Origin: Holtermannia corniformis
Lineage: Eukaryota; Basidiomycota; Tremellomycetes; Holtermanniales
Reading direction: 5' to 3'
NCBI GenBank assembly: GCA_001599935.1
Contig: BCIJ01000005.1
Span: forward strand, 741,461 to 805,460
DNA length: 64,000 nt
Positions 51,946 to 61,049 of this stretch are shown here, piece after piece (the stretch's first letter is position 1; each line of letters starts with the position of its first letter). Under the pieces are notes generated by a model. That model was not told the origin of the DNA and did no database searches. It saw only the letters and a list, made by a program, of their open reading frames with translations. The position numbers and the translations under genes are program-made.

Positions 51946-52367
51946 CGACTGAATTCGAACCAAGACGGCAGACCCAGCACTCACACCAACTCACATGGTC
52001 AAAAGCATACTCTGTCGCTAACCCACGCAGCAAACTGGCAGCGTACACGACGACACCAACCGTTTACTCTTATAATACAAACAATCGCGCTGGCTAAAAC
52101 AAAGGTAGAACATAACACAATCACCGTGCTCAACGTCCGAATTATCCTACCCTATCTACCAGTCTGTTCATCCGATCCGATTACAGATCAAACTCACACA
52201 CAGCTCGCTCAACGGCACGTTGCTCTTGGGCTCTGAGCGAGGCGTGAGGATCGGACAAGAGGTTTGAGTGAGCGCGGATTGCTGGCCATCGCACGACATC
52301 GATTCAACGGCGTAGGTAGGCTCAACATTTGGTATATCACACATTATGGGCGAACAAAACCAAGCAG
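51946..52367. other. intergenic before tRNA-Asn
   Basis: About 420 bp are relatively A+T rich with no gene that I can support. Confidence 0.4.
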
Positions 52368-52451
52368 TTCTCCTTAGCACAGTTTGGTAGTTGCGCCGAG
52401 CTGTTAGAAACATCAACTCGGAGGTCCACAGTTCAATCCTGTGAGGGGAAG
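52368..52451 (+). tRNA. tRNA-Asn (GUU) with a 9-nt intron
   Basis: The cloverleaf can be folded by hand. The acceptor stem TTCTCCT pairs with AGGGGAA. The T arm is CACAG-TTCAATC-CTGTG. The anticodon stem CCGAG/CTCGG encloses a 16-nt loop. Removing GAAACATCA leaves the seven-base loop C-U-G-U-U-A-A, so the anticodon is GUU and the intron sits one base 3' of it, as usual. The D arm has one extra base. A run of five T at 52456-52460 ends the transcript. Confidence 0.85.
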
Positions 52452-52648
52452 TTTCTTTTTGCGTTTTGCCGTGCTTTTTTCGACTTTGCATGGCAAGCGC
52501 CGTGCGCTGCTGTGAAACTACGCGGCGTGACAGCACGATTGATACAAAGCTCACCAGTATGCCTAGGGCATTCGTCAGAAGAGTAGGGCGTAAAAGCACA
52601 GACAGCGCGGATACAACGGATACATGACTAATCCTCGCTACCCTACTA

Positions 52649-53525
52649 TTACGCCGCCAAGGCGACTGTTGGGCTCTCCTCGATTGCCTTGGCCTTGCCC
52701 TTGCTGGTGACTGGCAGTGCTGGTGGTGGCATGTCGCTCGCTGCCGCTGTGGATGTAGCTGAACTCGACGGACCCTCGGCGGCGGCCACGGCGGCCACCT
52801 TTGCCTTTTTGCGTTTCTTGAGCAGAACGGCTGTCATGGCGTCAGCGTGCGTACATGGCATCAGAAAGCCACGACCGCTCACCTGCAGAGACTGCATTCC
52901 GGACCCCCTCCTTCAACTCTCGACTCTCCTCGAGAAAGGCCGTGTCTACAAACTTGTGCTTCTTGGCCGCGACCTCGAGCAGATCAATCTCGGCGTCACG
53001 CTTTGTGCCCGAGTGTCCCGAGATGCCGAGTTGACGCTCGAGAGCTTCAAGCTTGGCTTTGGTCTTTTTCGCCTGGTCAGCTTGCTGCGTCTCTTGTCGT
53101 TCGAGTGCTTCGGCAAGACTGCGGATCGTCAGCGACGATAGGCAGAGAGGGCGAGTCAAGACTTACGCCTTTGCTTCTTTCAAAGTGCTGAGTCTCCGAC
53201 CGGACAGATCACGGCACGAGTCGTTGTTGGTGTTTTGGCCCTTGGACATGCGCCCACCAGCGGCACGGAGTTGACTTCCGAACCCACCCTTGCCGCCTCG
53301 GACACGCAAGTTGAGGTATACGTCGAGCGGACCATCGAGCTCTAGGCCGGGTAGCTCTGAGACGAGCAGCGAGGGGGAGAGGGCGGCCGAAGACCGAGTG
53401 CAGAGGTAGCCGTCATCGAGGGTGAATGGACCGAGTGGGAGTTGTGAGAGCGGTGTGGCGGGGTTCAGGCGTAGTGCCTGCGATTTGCTGTATGGTGCGG
53501 GTAGGTTGAGGTAGATTGTCTGCAT
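52649..53525 (-). CDS. SDE2: Sde2 silencing/splicing factor with ubiquitin-like N-terminus
   Basis: Sde2 is made as a ubiquitin-fold precursor. Deubiquitinases cut after the double Gly, and the released C-terminal part joins the spliceosome to aid excision of selected introns. It also acts in genome stability. The ubiquitin-like part starts [15 protein letters not shown]. The processing site is [16 protein letters not shown], with the Lys left as new N-terminus. The next segment ([20 protein letters not shown]) is diagnostic. A coiled-coil segment follows ([25 protein letters not shown]), and a Lys/Ala-rich end. Two introns, after the ALKEAKA-type segment and before AVLLKKRKK. The protein has about 250 residues. 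Confidence 0.93.
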
Positions 53526-53728
53526 GGTGGTCGTGGTGGTTGCTGGCTTCTTAGTACGCGCGTGACCGCAGGGCTTCAAGTCGGCTGCCAAACCCCCGCG
53601 TAACGCCGAAACGCCGGGGGTTTGACAGTCCGACTTTAACTTTGTCAACTCACATCGCACCTGCGTGGAGGCCACTGAGTGCTCGTCAGCGCTCGGCGTC
53701 GTCTTGTGCATCTTGTTCAACCCCAACG

Positions 53729-55596
53729 ATGGAGGGTAATAAGGAAGAAGCCAAGCGCGCCCTCGCTATCGCTGTCAACCACCGCCAAAAGGGCAACTTT
53801 CCTTCAGCACTCCGACTAGCTCAGAAATCATTGGCGCTATCGCCATCGCCCGAGGCCGAAGCGCTGATCAAGACGCTGCAGAACGATATCAAGGCCGCGC
53901 CGTCAGAAGGGAAAGCCAGTGGCGCAGAGTCGCACCCGTCGGCGAACGGCGTGCACGCGAGGCATCCAGCACCCAAGGAGGAGCCGAAGCAGGACAAGCG
54001 AGATTATACCCCGGCGCAGGCGGCGACGGTCAAGAGGGTCAAGGCGTGCCGGCATACGCAGTACTATGAGATCTTGGCGAGTGCGTGCTGGCTGGCGGGT
54101 GCGTTCGGGTGGCTGGCGCTGAAGATTGCAGTCGAAAAGACATGTACAGAGACCGAGGTCAAGAAGGCGTATCGCAAGGTAGGTTTAGTGGCGCTGCTGT
54201 AGCCAAGCTAACTGTACAGCTCGCATTGGCACTGCATCCAGATAAAAAGTGAGACCGTTGCGCTCATGTCAACTGCGCTTACACTTGCAGTGGCGCACCT
54301 GGCGCCGATGAGGCTTTCAAGAGTGAGCACCTCGTCCTCCGTCGTCGAGATTTAACACTGCTCAGTGGTATCGAAAGCATTCCAAGTGCTCTCCGACCCC
54401 AATCTACGATCCGCGTTTGACGCCAACCCAACGGCGGACCCTGCCTCGCGATCCAGCGGCATGTCGAGCGGCATGCGCTCGGGTGGGATGCACCCGGGCT
54501 TCGGTGGTGGAGGCTTTGGCGGAGCGACAGAGGTCACGCCTGAAGACCTGTTCAATGCATTCTTTGGCGGCGGCGGCGGGTTCAATGGTGGCTTTGCGAA
54601 CCAGGGGTTCGGCCAACGAGGACCCAGTGAGTCATCGAGTGAGACCGAGACAACCCAGCTAACGCCAATAGTCTTCCAAGCGTCCTTTGGTGGCCCACGC
54701 CGCGCTCAACCCCGTCGCCAACCGGAACAACCCCAATCTCTCCTCGTGTCCCTCCTACCCGTCCTCCTCATCTTCGCCGTAGCTCTCAGTTCAATCATCC
54801 CCTCCCTGTTCGGCTCAAGCCCCGTCCCTGACCCGCAATACTCGTTCGACCCGGCCCCAGCCCACAATTTGGATCACGAACGCCAGACGAGTCGGTTCAA
54901 AGTCCCGTACTTTGTCGATCGGGAGAAATGGGAGAGCCACCCGATATGGCAGAGTGTCCCAGAGGGATCGAGGGGCAAGGCGAGTGAAGTGAGGGCGAGT
55001 GGCAAGTTGAGACAGTTTGAGAACGGGGTCGAACAGGTGTTTGTTAGGCGGCTGCAGAATGAGGTGAGTGCTAGGAAGGGCTCGAATCCAGTTTGCATTG
55101 GGTGTGGTTTGGTGCGCGGCTTGAAAGCGGCAACGCTGGCCAGGCGCTGTGCCGACGAAGCAGCGACTATTCGTCGCGGTGGTGCGGTGCTGCAAATGTG
55201 AGGGCAGAATGGACAGCCGTTCTGTAAGACGACGAGCCCGAGACGGTGTCGTCTTTTGCCGCAAGTCTTGTCCAGGTCATCTGGCGACTGTCTGCGAGGC
55301 CCTGTTTCGTCTCGGAAGCAATCACGCGCGTGATGCTGCTGCCTCCAGTTTACAAAGCCGTGTTCTGCGATAGCAATACAAGGGCAACTTGGCCACGCTC
55401 CTGGCTATGGTTCAACACACAAGCTCACACCACCCAGTGCCAGTACGGGACCGAGAGCAAACAACGGCGGATCGATGCCGAGCACGGCGTGTTTGGTTTT
55501 GGGACAGATTGGAGTAAAGTCGAGGCGATACGGAAAGAGCGAGTGCCGAGCTGTGATCGTTTACGGGCTCTAGGGATCTCGTCGTACCAGTACTAG
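53729..55596 (+). CDS. ER membrane J-protein, DNAJB12/Hlj1 type
   Basis: This Hsp40 co-chaperone is anchored in the ER with the J-domain facing the cytosol and promotes Hsp70-assisted degradation of membrane proteins. The N-terminus ([18 protein letters not shown]) has the helical layout of DNAJB12. The J-domain is spliced from four exons: [22 protein letters not shown], then [10 protein letters not shown] with the HPD triad, then [16 protein letters not shown] Gly/Phe-rich segment follows, then one membrane helix ([24 protein letters not shown]). The C-terminal DUF1977-type domain ([26 protein letters not shown]) continues in the last exon from [12 protein letters not shown] to SSYQY. The intron between them is about 375 nt, much longer than others here. 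Confidence 0.88.
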
Positions 55597-55706
55597 ATGC
55601 AACGTGCCACCCACCTAGCATGCTCGAGCAACCGGCTAACACTCGAGCTCACCGTCCTTGGTAACAGACTTTTTCCGTCGATCAGTGATACAGCCTGCAC
55701 TGCTCA

Positions 55707-56687
55707 ATGTCGTCTAGTACTGTACCCAAAACGCTGATTGTGTACGACTTTGACTGGTCGTTTGTCGGTGAGCACAAAGTGTCCAAACTGCACCGAGCTC
55801 GCTGACGCGCGCAGACCAGGACACGGACCGATGGGTGTTTGAAGTTCTCAGCACGGAGCTCAGGAGGTTGCTCCAGACTCGCAAATCGGGCGGTAGCCAG
55901 TGCACTCCTGATGTCGTGTGAGCAGCTCATCCACTAGTGGCGGCCATGGTTGACGCAAGGCTAGCGACGAGACGATGCAGGATCTCTGGAAGGCCGGGTT
56001 CAAGAAGGAGCAGATCCTCGGTGCTTTGAGGCAGTTGCCCGTGGTGAGTATATTGCTGATATCGTGAGTCGTTGACACCCCGCAGCACCCCGCCCAGGTT
56101 CGCGCCGTCAACACGTTGCAGAAGCGCTCGCCCTCGACCGAGTTCATCTGCTTGTCCAACTCGAACGAGATCTACATTCAGACCATCCTCGAGGTGAGTG
56201 CGCTCTTGTCACAGGTAGACGGCAGCTGATGAAGACAGCACCACAACCTCACCAACCTGTTCACCAAGATCATCACCAACCCAGCCCATTTCGACACCGA
56301 GCACCCAGACTGGCTTCACGTTGGCCGTCGACTGCCCAAAGATGGCCCGCAGCATACCTGCAAAGTCGGCTGCCTGTCCAACATGTGCAAGGGCGACGAA
56401 CTCGACGCGTACCTCGCATCACGCTCAACCAGCGCTAGTCGCGAGGTCGGGCGCGTAGTGTACGTCGGTGACGGCGAGAACGACTTCTGCCCACTGCTTC
56501 GGATGCGCGAGGGCGACCTTGCGCTCGTCCGCAAGGGCTTTACGCTCGAGGAGAGGATTGTGAACGAGGGCGGGCTCAAGTGCGAGGTGATCTACTGGAC
56601 TCAGGCCTGGGAGATTGACGAGTGCGTGTTTGGTGCTGGAACTGAAGAGCTGACATCATGCGCAGGGTCTTTTCCAAGTTTGAATAG
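55707..56687 (+). CDS. HAD-superfamily phosphatase, PHOSPHO1/2 type
   Basis: Animal members of this cytosolic phosphatase family dephosphorylate phosphoethanolamine, phosphocholine or pyridoxal phosphate. The nucleophile loop is TLIVYDFDWSFVDQDTDRW with D-x-D. FICLSNSNEIYIQTILE gives motif II and the following helix. HDW-type middle pieces (TKIITNPAHFD, CKVGCLSNMCKG) are family features. Motif IV is VVYVGDGENDFCP, with Asp pairs for Mg2+. After splicing at 56622-56665 the protein ends VFSKFE. The residue after D-x-D is Trp rather than the usual Gly or His. About four introns. The substrate is unproven. Confidence 0.88.
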
Positions 56688-56842
56688 ATGGACGCAAGAG
56701 GCGTACGATCGAGGGTTGATCGGATGCATGCTCGTTTCGATTGCGGTCACGCCTGATAGGTCTGTCACGTAAACTCGTTGGGCGCAATCTACACGGTACA
56801 TGGCGGTACAATCTTTCACGATGACCAAAACCACTTTGTGGA

Positions 56843-57859
56843 TCAACCGAGACTGCCAAGGACTTTGAACGCCAAAGCTCGCAAGATCTACCACGCAACG
56901 TGTCAGCCGCATCCGCCCACTTGGTTCCTTCACTCACCTCGGCCTTTTGGCTGCCGTTCATGCTCGCAAACACCTGGGCGACCGGCTTGCCCTTTGCATC
57001 GCGGATCGCGCCGAGGCGATTGCCGGCAAAGCCTGATGAGCGTCAATGAGTTGACCGGGACCAACTAGCGGCCTTGACTGACCTCCAGCCACAGCGCCGG
57101 GGACGTTGGCAACCACGTAGCCTAGGACGGCGCCCGCCGCGCCGGCAGTATACGACCAGAACGGTCGCACATTGGCCACTTCTGGCGCCAGCCTGTCCGC
57201 TTCATCAGCAAAGAGCCCAAGCTCGCAGCAAGGCAACATACATTTCCTCAAACACGTCGCCAAACACATTGTTAGCGTCTGGCCGCCTCGGCGCCGTGCC
57301 AGCACCAGCGCCCGCGCCCGCGCCCGTCGCGTTCTGGAAAAAGCTCGAAAAGTTGTCAAAGAAGCTGCCGCTTGCATCGTGCTTTTCTTGGTCTGTAAAC
57401 GAGTCGTCTGTGAATTCAGACGCGGGGCGGGACCGGAAGAGCGAGTCGTATTCGGCGCGACGGACGGGGTCAGACAGGACATAGTATGCGTCTGCTACCG
57501 CTTGCTACCGTCATCTCGTCAGGAGCTGCGTGAGCTGTACGGGATGCAACGTACAAAGCGTTCGGTCGCCCGCTTCCGGTCCTCGACAGAGGCCTTTTGA
57601 GGTAGCCGGTCTGGATGGCATTTGAGCGATTCCTTCTTGTACGCGATCCGGATCTCGTCCCTGCGATTGGCGTGAGCTATCTGTTCTGTCGAGCTAGGAC
57701 TGTCACGTACGAGGTCGCGTTCGGCGATACCCCCTTTGTCGTGCATCAGCATCGTTGCCACTCGGTTGCCCATGACGCACAAGCAGGTTGTAGTACTGCC
57801 GTCAAGTCAGCTGCGGCCTCGCCTCTGAGCAAGCAACATACCTGAGGGAGTGAAGGCAT
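56843..57859 (-). CDS. J-domain protein (fungal DNAJB6-like)
   Basis: This Hsp40 co-chaperone has about 240 residues. The short first exon gives MPSLPQ. The J-domain then reads YYNLL, RDEIRIAYKKESLKCHPDRLPQK (HPD present) and ERFQAVADAYYVLSDPVRRAEYDSLF. A middle part has SGSFFDNFSSFFQNATGAGAG. The C-terminal domain has VFEEMLLP, FWSYTAGAAGAVLGYVVANVPGAVAGGFAGNRLGAIRDAKGK, and ends LAFKVLGSLG. The Gly-rich AGNRLGAIRDAKGK block is common to a group of fungal J-proteins. It ends 155 bp from the convergent phosphatase gene. About six introns. The Hsp70 partner and client are unknown. Confidence 0.85.
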
Positions 57860-57861
57860 AT

Positions 57862-57945
57862 CTAGCTGAACAACAAGTCGTCAAGGGCACGCTTGTTCAA
57901 AGATGCTTCGCTGGAACCGTCGATGACGTGAGGACGAGCTGGCAT
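57862..57945 (-). other. possible upstream ORF, 27 codons
   Basis: An ATG-led frame (MPARPHVIDGSSEASLNK...LFS) ends two bases before the start codon of the J-protein. It could dampen its translation or be the 3' exon of the neighbour. Weak evidence. Confidence 0.3.
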
Positions 57946-57995
57946 CAATCAGGTGCCGTCAGTGGCAGTCAGCTCGCGTTTTTCTAACGAGCCGC

Positions 57996-58137
57996 CTATC
58001 TTCCGCGCGATCCAAACTCAAGTCTAGCATTGCAGAGCAGCGTGTCAACTCTTTTGCCGGGCAAGCGGTAGACCTCGCGTTGGTTGTAGAGGAGCAACGA
58101 GGTCAAGACGATACCCGAGGCCAAAACCAGCGCAAAA
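57996..58137 (-). pseudogene. remnant frame with one membrane segment, cut by the tRNA
   Basis: The frame reads LFALVLASGIVLTSLLLYNQREVYRLPGKR in short pieces and ends SRGR at 57996. The hydrophobic stretch followed by charged residues looks like a single-pass membrane protein. Its 5' side runs into the trailer of the tRNA gene and no ATG is present, so it is either a 3' exon or a broken gene. Confidence 0.3.
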
Positions 58138-58142
58138 AGAAA

Positions 58143-58226
58143 CTTCCCCTCACAGGATTGAACTGTGGACCTCCGAGTTGATGTTTCTAACAGCTCGGCG
58201 CAACTACCAAACTGTGCTAAGGAGAA
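58143..58226 (-). tRNA. tRNA-Asn (GUU), second identical copy
   Basis: All 84 bases, including the 9-nt intron, are the reverse complement of 52368-52451. The identity also covers about 13 bases of trailer with the T-run (58134-58138), but not the 5' flank. The LINE fragment begins within about 40-120 bp upstream of it. Confidence 0.85.
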
Positions 58227-58249
58227 TCTTTTGCATATCAGGATATGCT

Positions 58250-59765
58250 ATGGAGCGCACGGACCCCTTAGGAATGTTCTAGAGCATTCCTCGTTTCCTT
58301 CCCATTCCAGTCGGCGGTGGCCTTCTGACCCCGCCTCATCTTTTATCGCTCGTCTTGTTCTTGTTCTTGTTCTTCGTCGGCTTCTTCTTCTTCTTCTTCC
58401 TCTTCTGTGCTCTCTCTTCTCCGTTTTCTTTGTCCGTTCGGGTTTAGTCCGCTTTCTCGTTGTGTGGGATCTATGTCCCTGCACTTCGATAGGTAGTTCC
58501 CGTAGATTCTGCTTGCTGTTCTTATGGCCATGTCATGAATAGTCTCATGGCGTCCTTTCATGCCTGCCGGTGGGTTAGGGGTATGTCCCATCCAGTAGCG
58601 CGATGGGGATGTCTCCGTGCCCCTTATCGTTTCCTCTACGTATCTTTTCCACGTTTCCTTCTCGCTTGCACTTGCTTCTTTCTTAGTCTTTTGTCCTTCT
58701 TTAATGGCCTGCCTCCTTAGTGGCTCGAATTCCGGGCAATCGACGAATATGTGTCTTTCGTCTTGGGTCGCCGCTTTGCAGAAAGTGCATTCGGGGCTTA
58801 ACTCCTCGTCCCATCTTGATTTTTGTAAGCCGGTTACTAGTTGTCCAGTCCGGGCTCTCAGTTGTACCACCGCTGTGAACGCTGCAGGTGATCGCGTGTA
58901 ATAGTATTTGGAAATTTTGCCAGTATTACCTTTTCGGTCCATCCGCTCCTTTTGTTTCTCCGTCTGTAAACCGATCTGATAGTCTGTCAGCGCCCGGCTG
59001 AGATGTTCTTTCCAAGTGTCTGTGATGTATCCTATTTCCGGCTTATACGCTACAAATCGATCCATGTAGTGCGTGAGTGGTGGTACATCCGTTGCCCCTC
59101 CCGTTGGCTTGTGTGCCGCTTTGGCTTGTCTATCCGCTTCCTCGTTCATACGGGATCTTGTGTCCTGTGCGAGGGTATGTGCTTTGACGTGCTCTACGGT
59201 TACTTGCTGGTCTACTAGAAGGTCTTCAATGCATCTGTAGTATTCTCGAGCTTTCCCTTTTTGGGTCGTCTTTTTCCCTGCTTGCATTTCCTGTATCTTT
59301 TTGACCACGTTCAGGTAATCCGTGATAATTGTGTAGGGCTGGGCTGGAAATGCACGCATGCGGCCTAACACTGCAATGACCGCCATTAGTTCACCGTGCG
59401 TTGACTTGGTCTCGGCTCCTACGAGGCGGAAACGACCTGCCGTCTGGCCTATCGCTGCTGCCGTTGTGGAGGGCTTAGGATGTTCCTCTGTTCCTGTCAT
59501 GTGGCTTCCGTCTGTTGCCCACGTCCGCTCGGGGACGTTCTCCGTTACTGTGTGTCTGAAAGCGTTGTCTACTCGTGTCCACATCTCTGCCTCTCGCTGT
59601 CTCTTGCTTCTGAAAACTGAAATGTCGCCATGGAGGGCCATATCCGTTGCCCAGTCTATTTCTTGATACCATGCCATGTCGCGTTCTATTTTCTGGCGTT
59701 TGTCCGGGGGCTGGGTGGTTAACTTCCGTCTCATTTCTGCTATCCATTGAGGATAGTGTCATGAA
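58250..59765 (-). mobile_element. LINE 3' part: RNase H and zinc-knuckle
   Basis: The frame 58343-59734 has 463 codons. RNase H acids are visible at residues 75 (TDGSH), 115 (HGELMAV), 139 (TDYLN) and 201 (NEEADRQAK). A C-terminal zinc-knuckle (CTFC...HIFVDC) follows, then a Glu-rich tail. This is the usual end of I/Tad-group fungal LINEs. The reverse-transcriptase part is missing upstream of it. The 3' side after the stop has a hairpin (AGGAATG...CATTCCT at 58270-58292) and no poly(A). The 5' edge is a GTGTCATGAATGACAC palindrome near 59757-59772. Confidence 0.8.
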
Positions 59766-59779
59766 TGACACGTGGTCTG

Positions 59780-60050
59780 GATTGCCACTGTGGAGCCCCA
59801 GGTGGAGGTCAAGGGGTTAAGTGGAGCCTTAGGCTTTAGCTTGGAGCTAAGGCTAAGGGTGGAGCCTTAGGGTTTGGTTTGGTGCTAGGCTCCACAGATG
59901 GAGCACTAAGCTTTGGGTTTGGAGCTAGGCTCCACGAGAGGTTTTTGCTATTGGTTGGAATTGGTGAGACAGTGGAGCTGTCTATTTTGGGCTTGAGGCT
60001 TTTCTCTTATTGGCTGGCGCGTGGGAATTGGCAATAGAGCTCCACCTGTG
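59780..60050. repeat. GGAGC/GCTCC-rich short repeat block
   Basis: About ten copies of words such as GTGGAGCCTTAGG, TTGGAGCTAAGG and TAGGCTCCAC occur, in both orientations, between two LINE pieces. No coding capacity is seen. Confidence 0.65.
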
Positions 60051-60053
60051 ACA

Positions 60054-60995
60054 TCAGGATTGGTCAGCAGCTAATCTAGTCCCCCCAGTTTTCTGTAGTC
60101 TACTTAAGGGCAGACTTTTGGGCCAGTGGTTCTTCACTGGTCTCATCTTCTTCTTACTGTTTATTACCTTACGGCTTATGCAGTAATCTCTGGGTGCTGC
60201 CGAGTTCTCCTCAGCCTCAAGATCTGACAGATGGTACATCATGTATCCTATCACCGGCTGTCGTGGGATGTCTAGGTCTGGTCGTGTCACCCTGAGAACG
60301 TTTACCACGTGTTGTGCAGAGTATACACTGTTTGTTCCTGCGGCTATGTTGCTCTGGTCTGTGTTGATTATCCTTATGCCCGCGCGGTGTAGGTACTCGT
60401 GTGCTGCTGCCCATTGTGGGGGGACCAGGCTGCTACGTGCCCTGCGACCGGTCCCTGCTGTTTCCAGCGGATTGATACATCCGTTGTCTCCGCAGGTCCA
60501 GTTTGCTAGTGTGATCCGTGCCGTCTCCCGGTAGATCTGTCGCTCGTGGTTAAGTCCCCTCATGATCATTGTCACTGCCACTTCCCCGTTTATCCTGTAT
60601 ATCGACGGGAAACCAAAACCCAGTTGATCGACAGGTGTCACCAAGATCGCGGTTCTGGTGTTGCGAGCGTGCATACTCGACGTGACTTTGGCTGCTATTG
60701 CTCGGTCTACGCGTTCTGCGTCAGCAGCCGTCAGTGGGCTCAGGTGTAGGAGTGGCCTGATGTCATGATCCCGCCTGGATCCTGTCAGGCTCCGGCTGGC
60801 CGGTCCGATCGGCCGCAACCGGCTTCGCTCATTGGATCGGCTCGCACCGCGCAACGGTCGTAGGAACGATCGGGACTGCGCAAGCTGCGCNCAGGAACTA
60901 CTGGAAGCGGAAGGAATCGGTNGGGTNGACGTCGGTGTNGACGACNGTGACGACGTCGACGACGNCGNCNACGCGCGCGCAATCCCGAAGGCCAC
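60054..60995 (-). mobile_element. LINE piece, post-reverse-transcriptase region
   Basis: A 313-codon frame contains LSPLTAADAERVDRAIAAK and a PVDQLGFGFPSIYRI segment, then GLNHERQIYRETARITLANWTC. This order resembles the region between the polymerase palm and the RNase H of fungal LINEs. Several N bases lie at 60892-60972, near its 5' end. The polymerase core itself is absent. Assignment is inference from pattern and position. Confidence 0.5.
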
Positions 60996-61049
60996 AGGGT
61001 ATAAGAGAAGGGGCTTTGGCTGTTGTAGTTCTTCATCTGGTCTTACTTC

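Noticed and set aside
58134..58460. Short direct and inverted repeats looked at as a possible CRISPR-like array
   Set aside because: The repeats here are GAA/TTC codon runs of a Glu-rich tail and a tRNA trailer. There is no regular spacer structure, and the genome is fungal.
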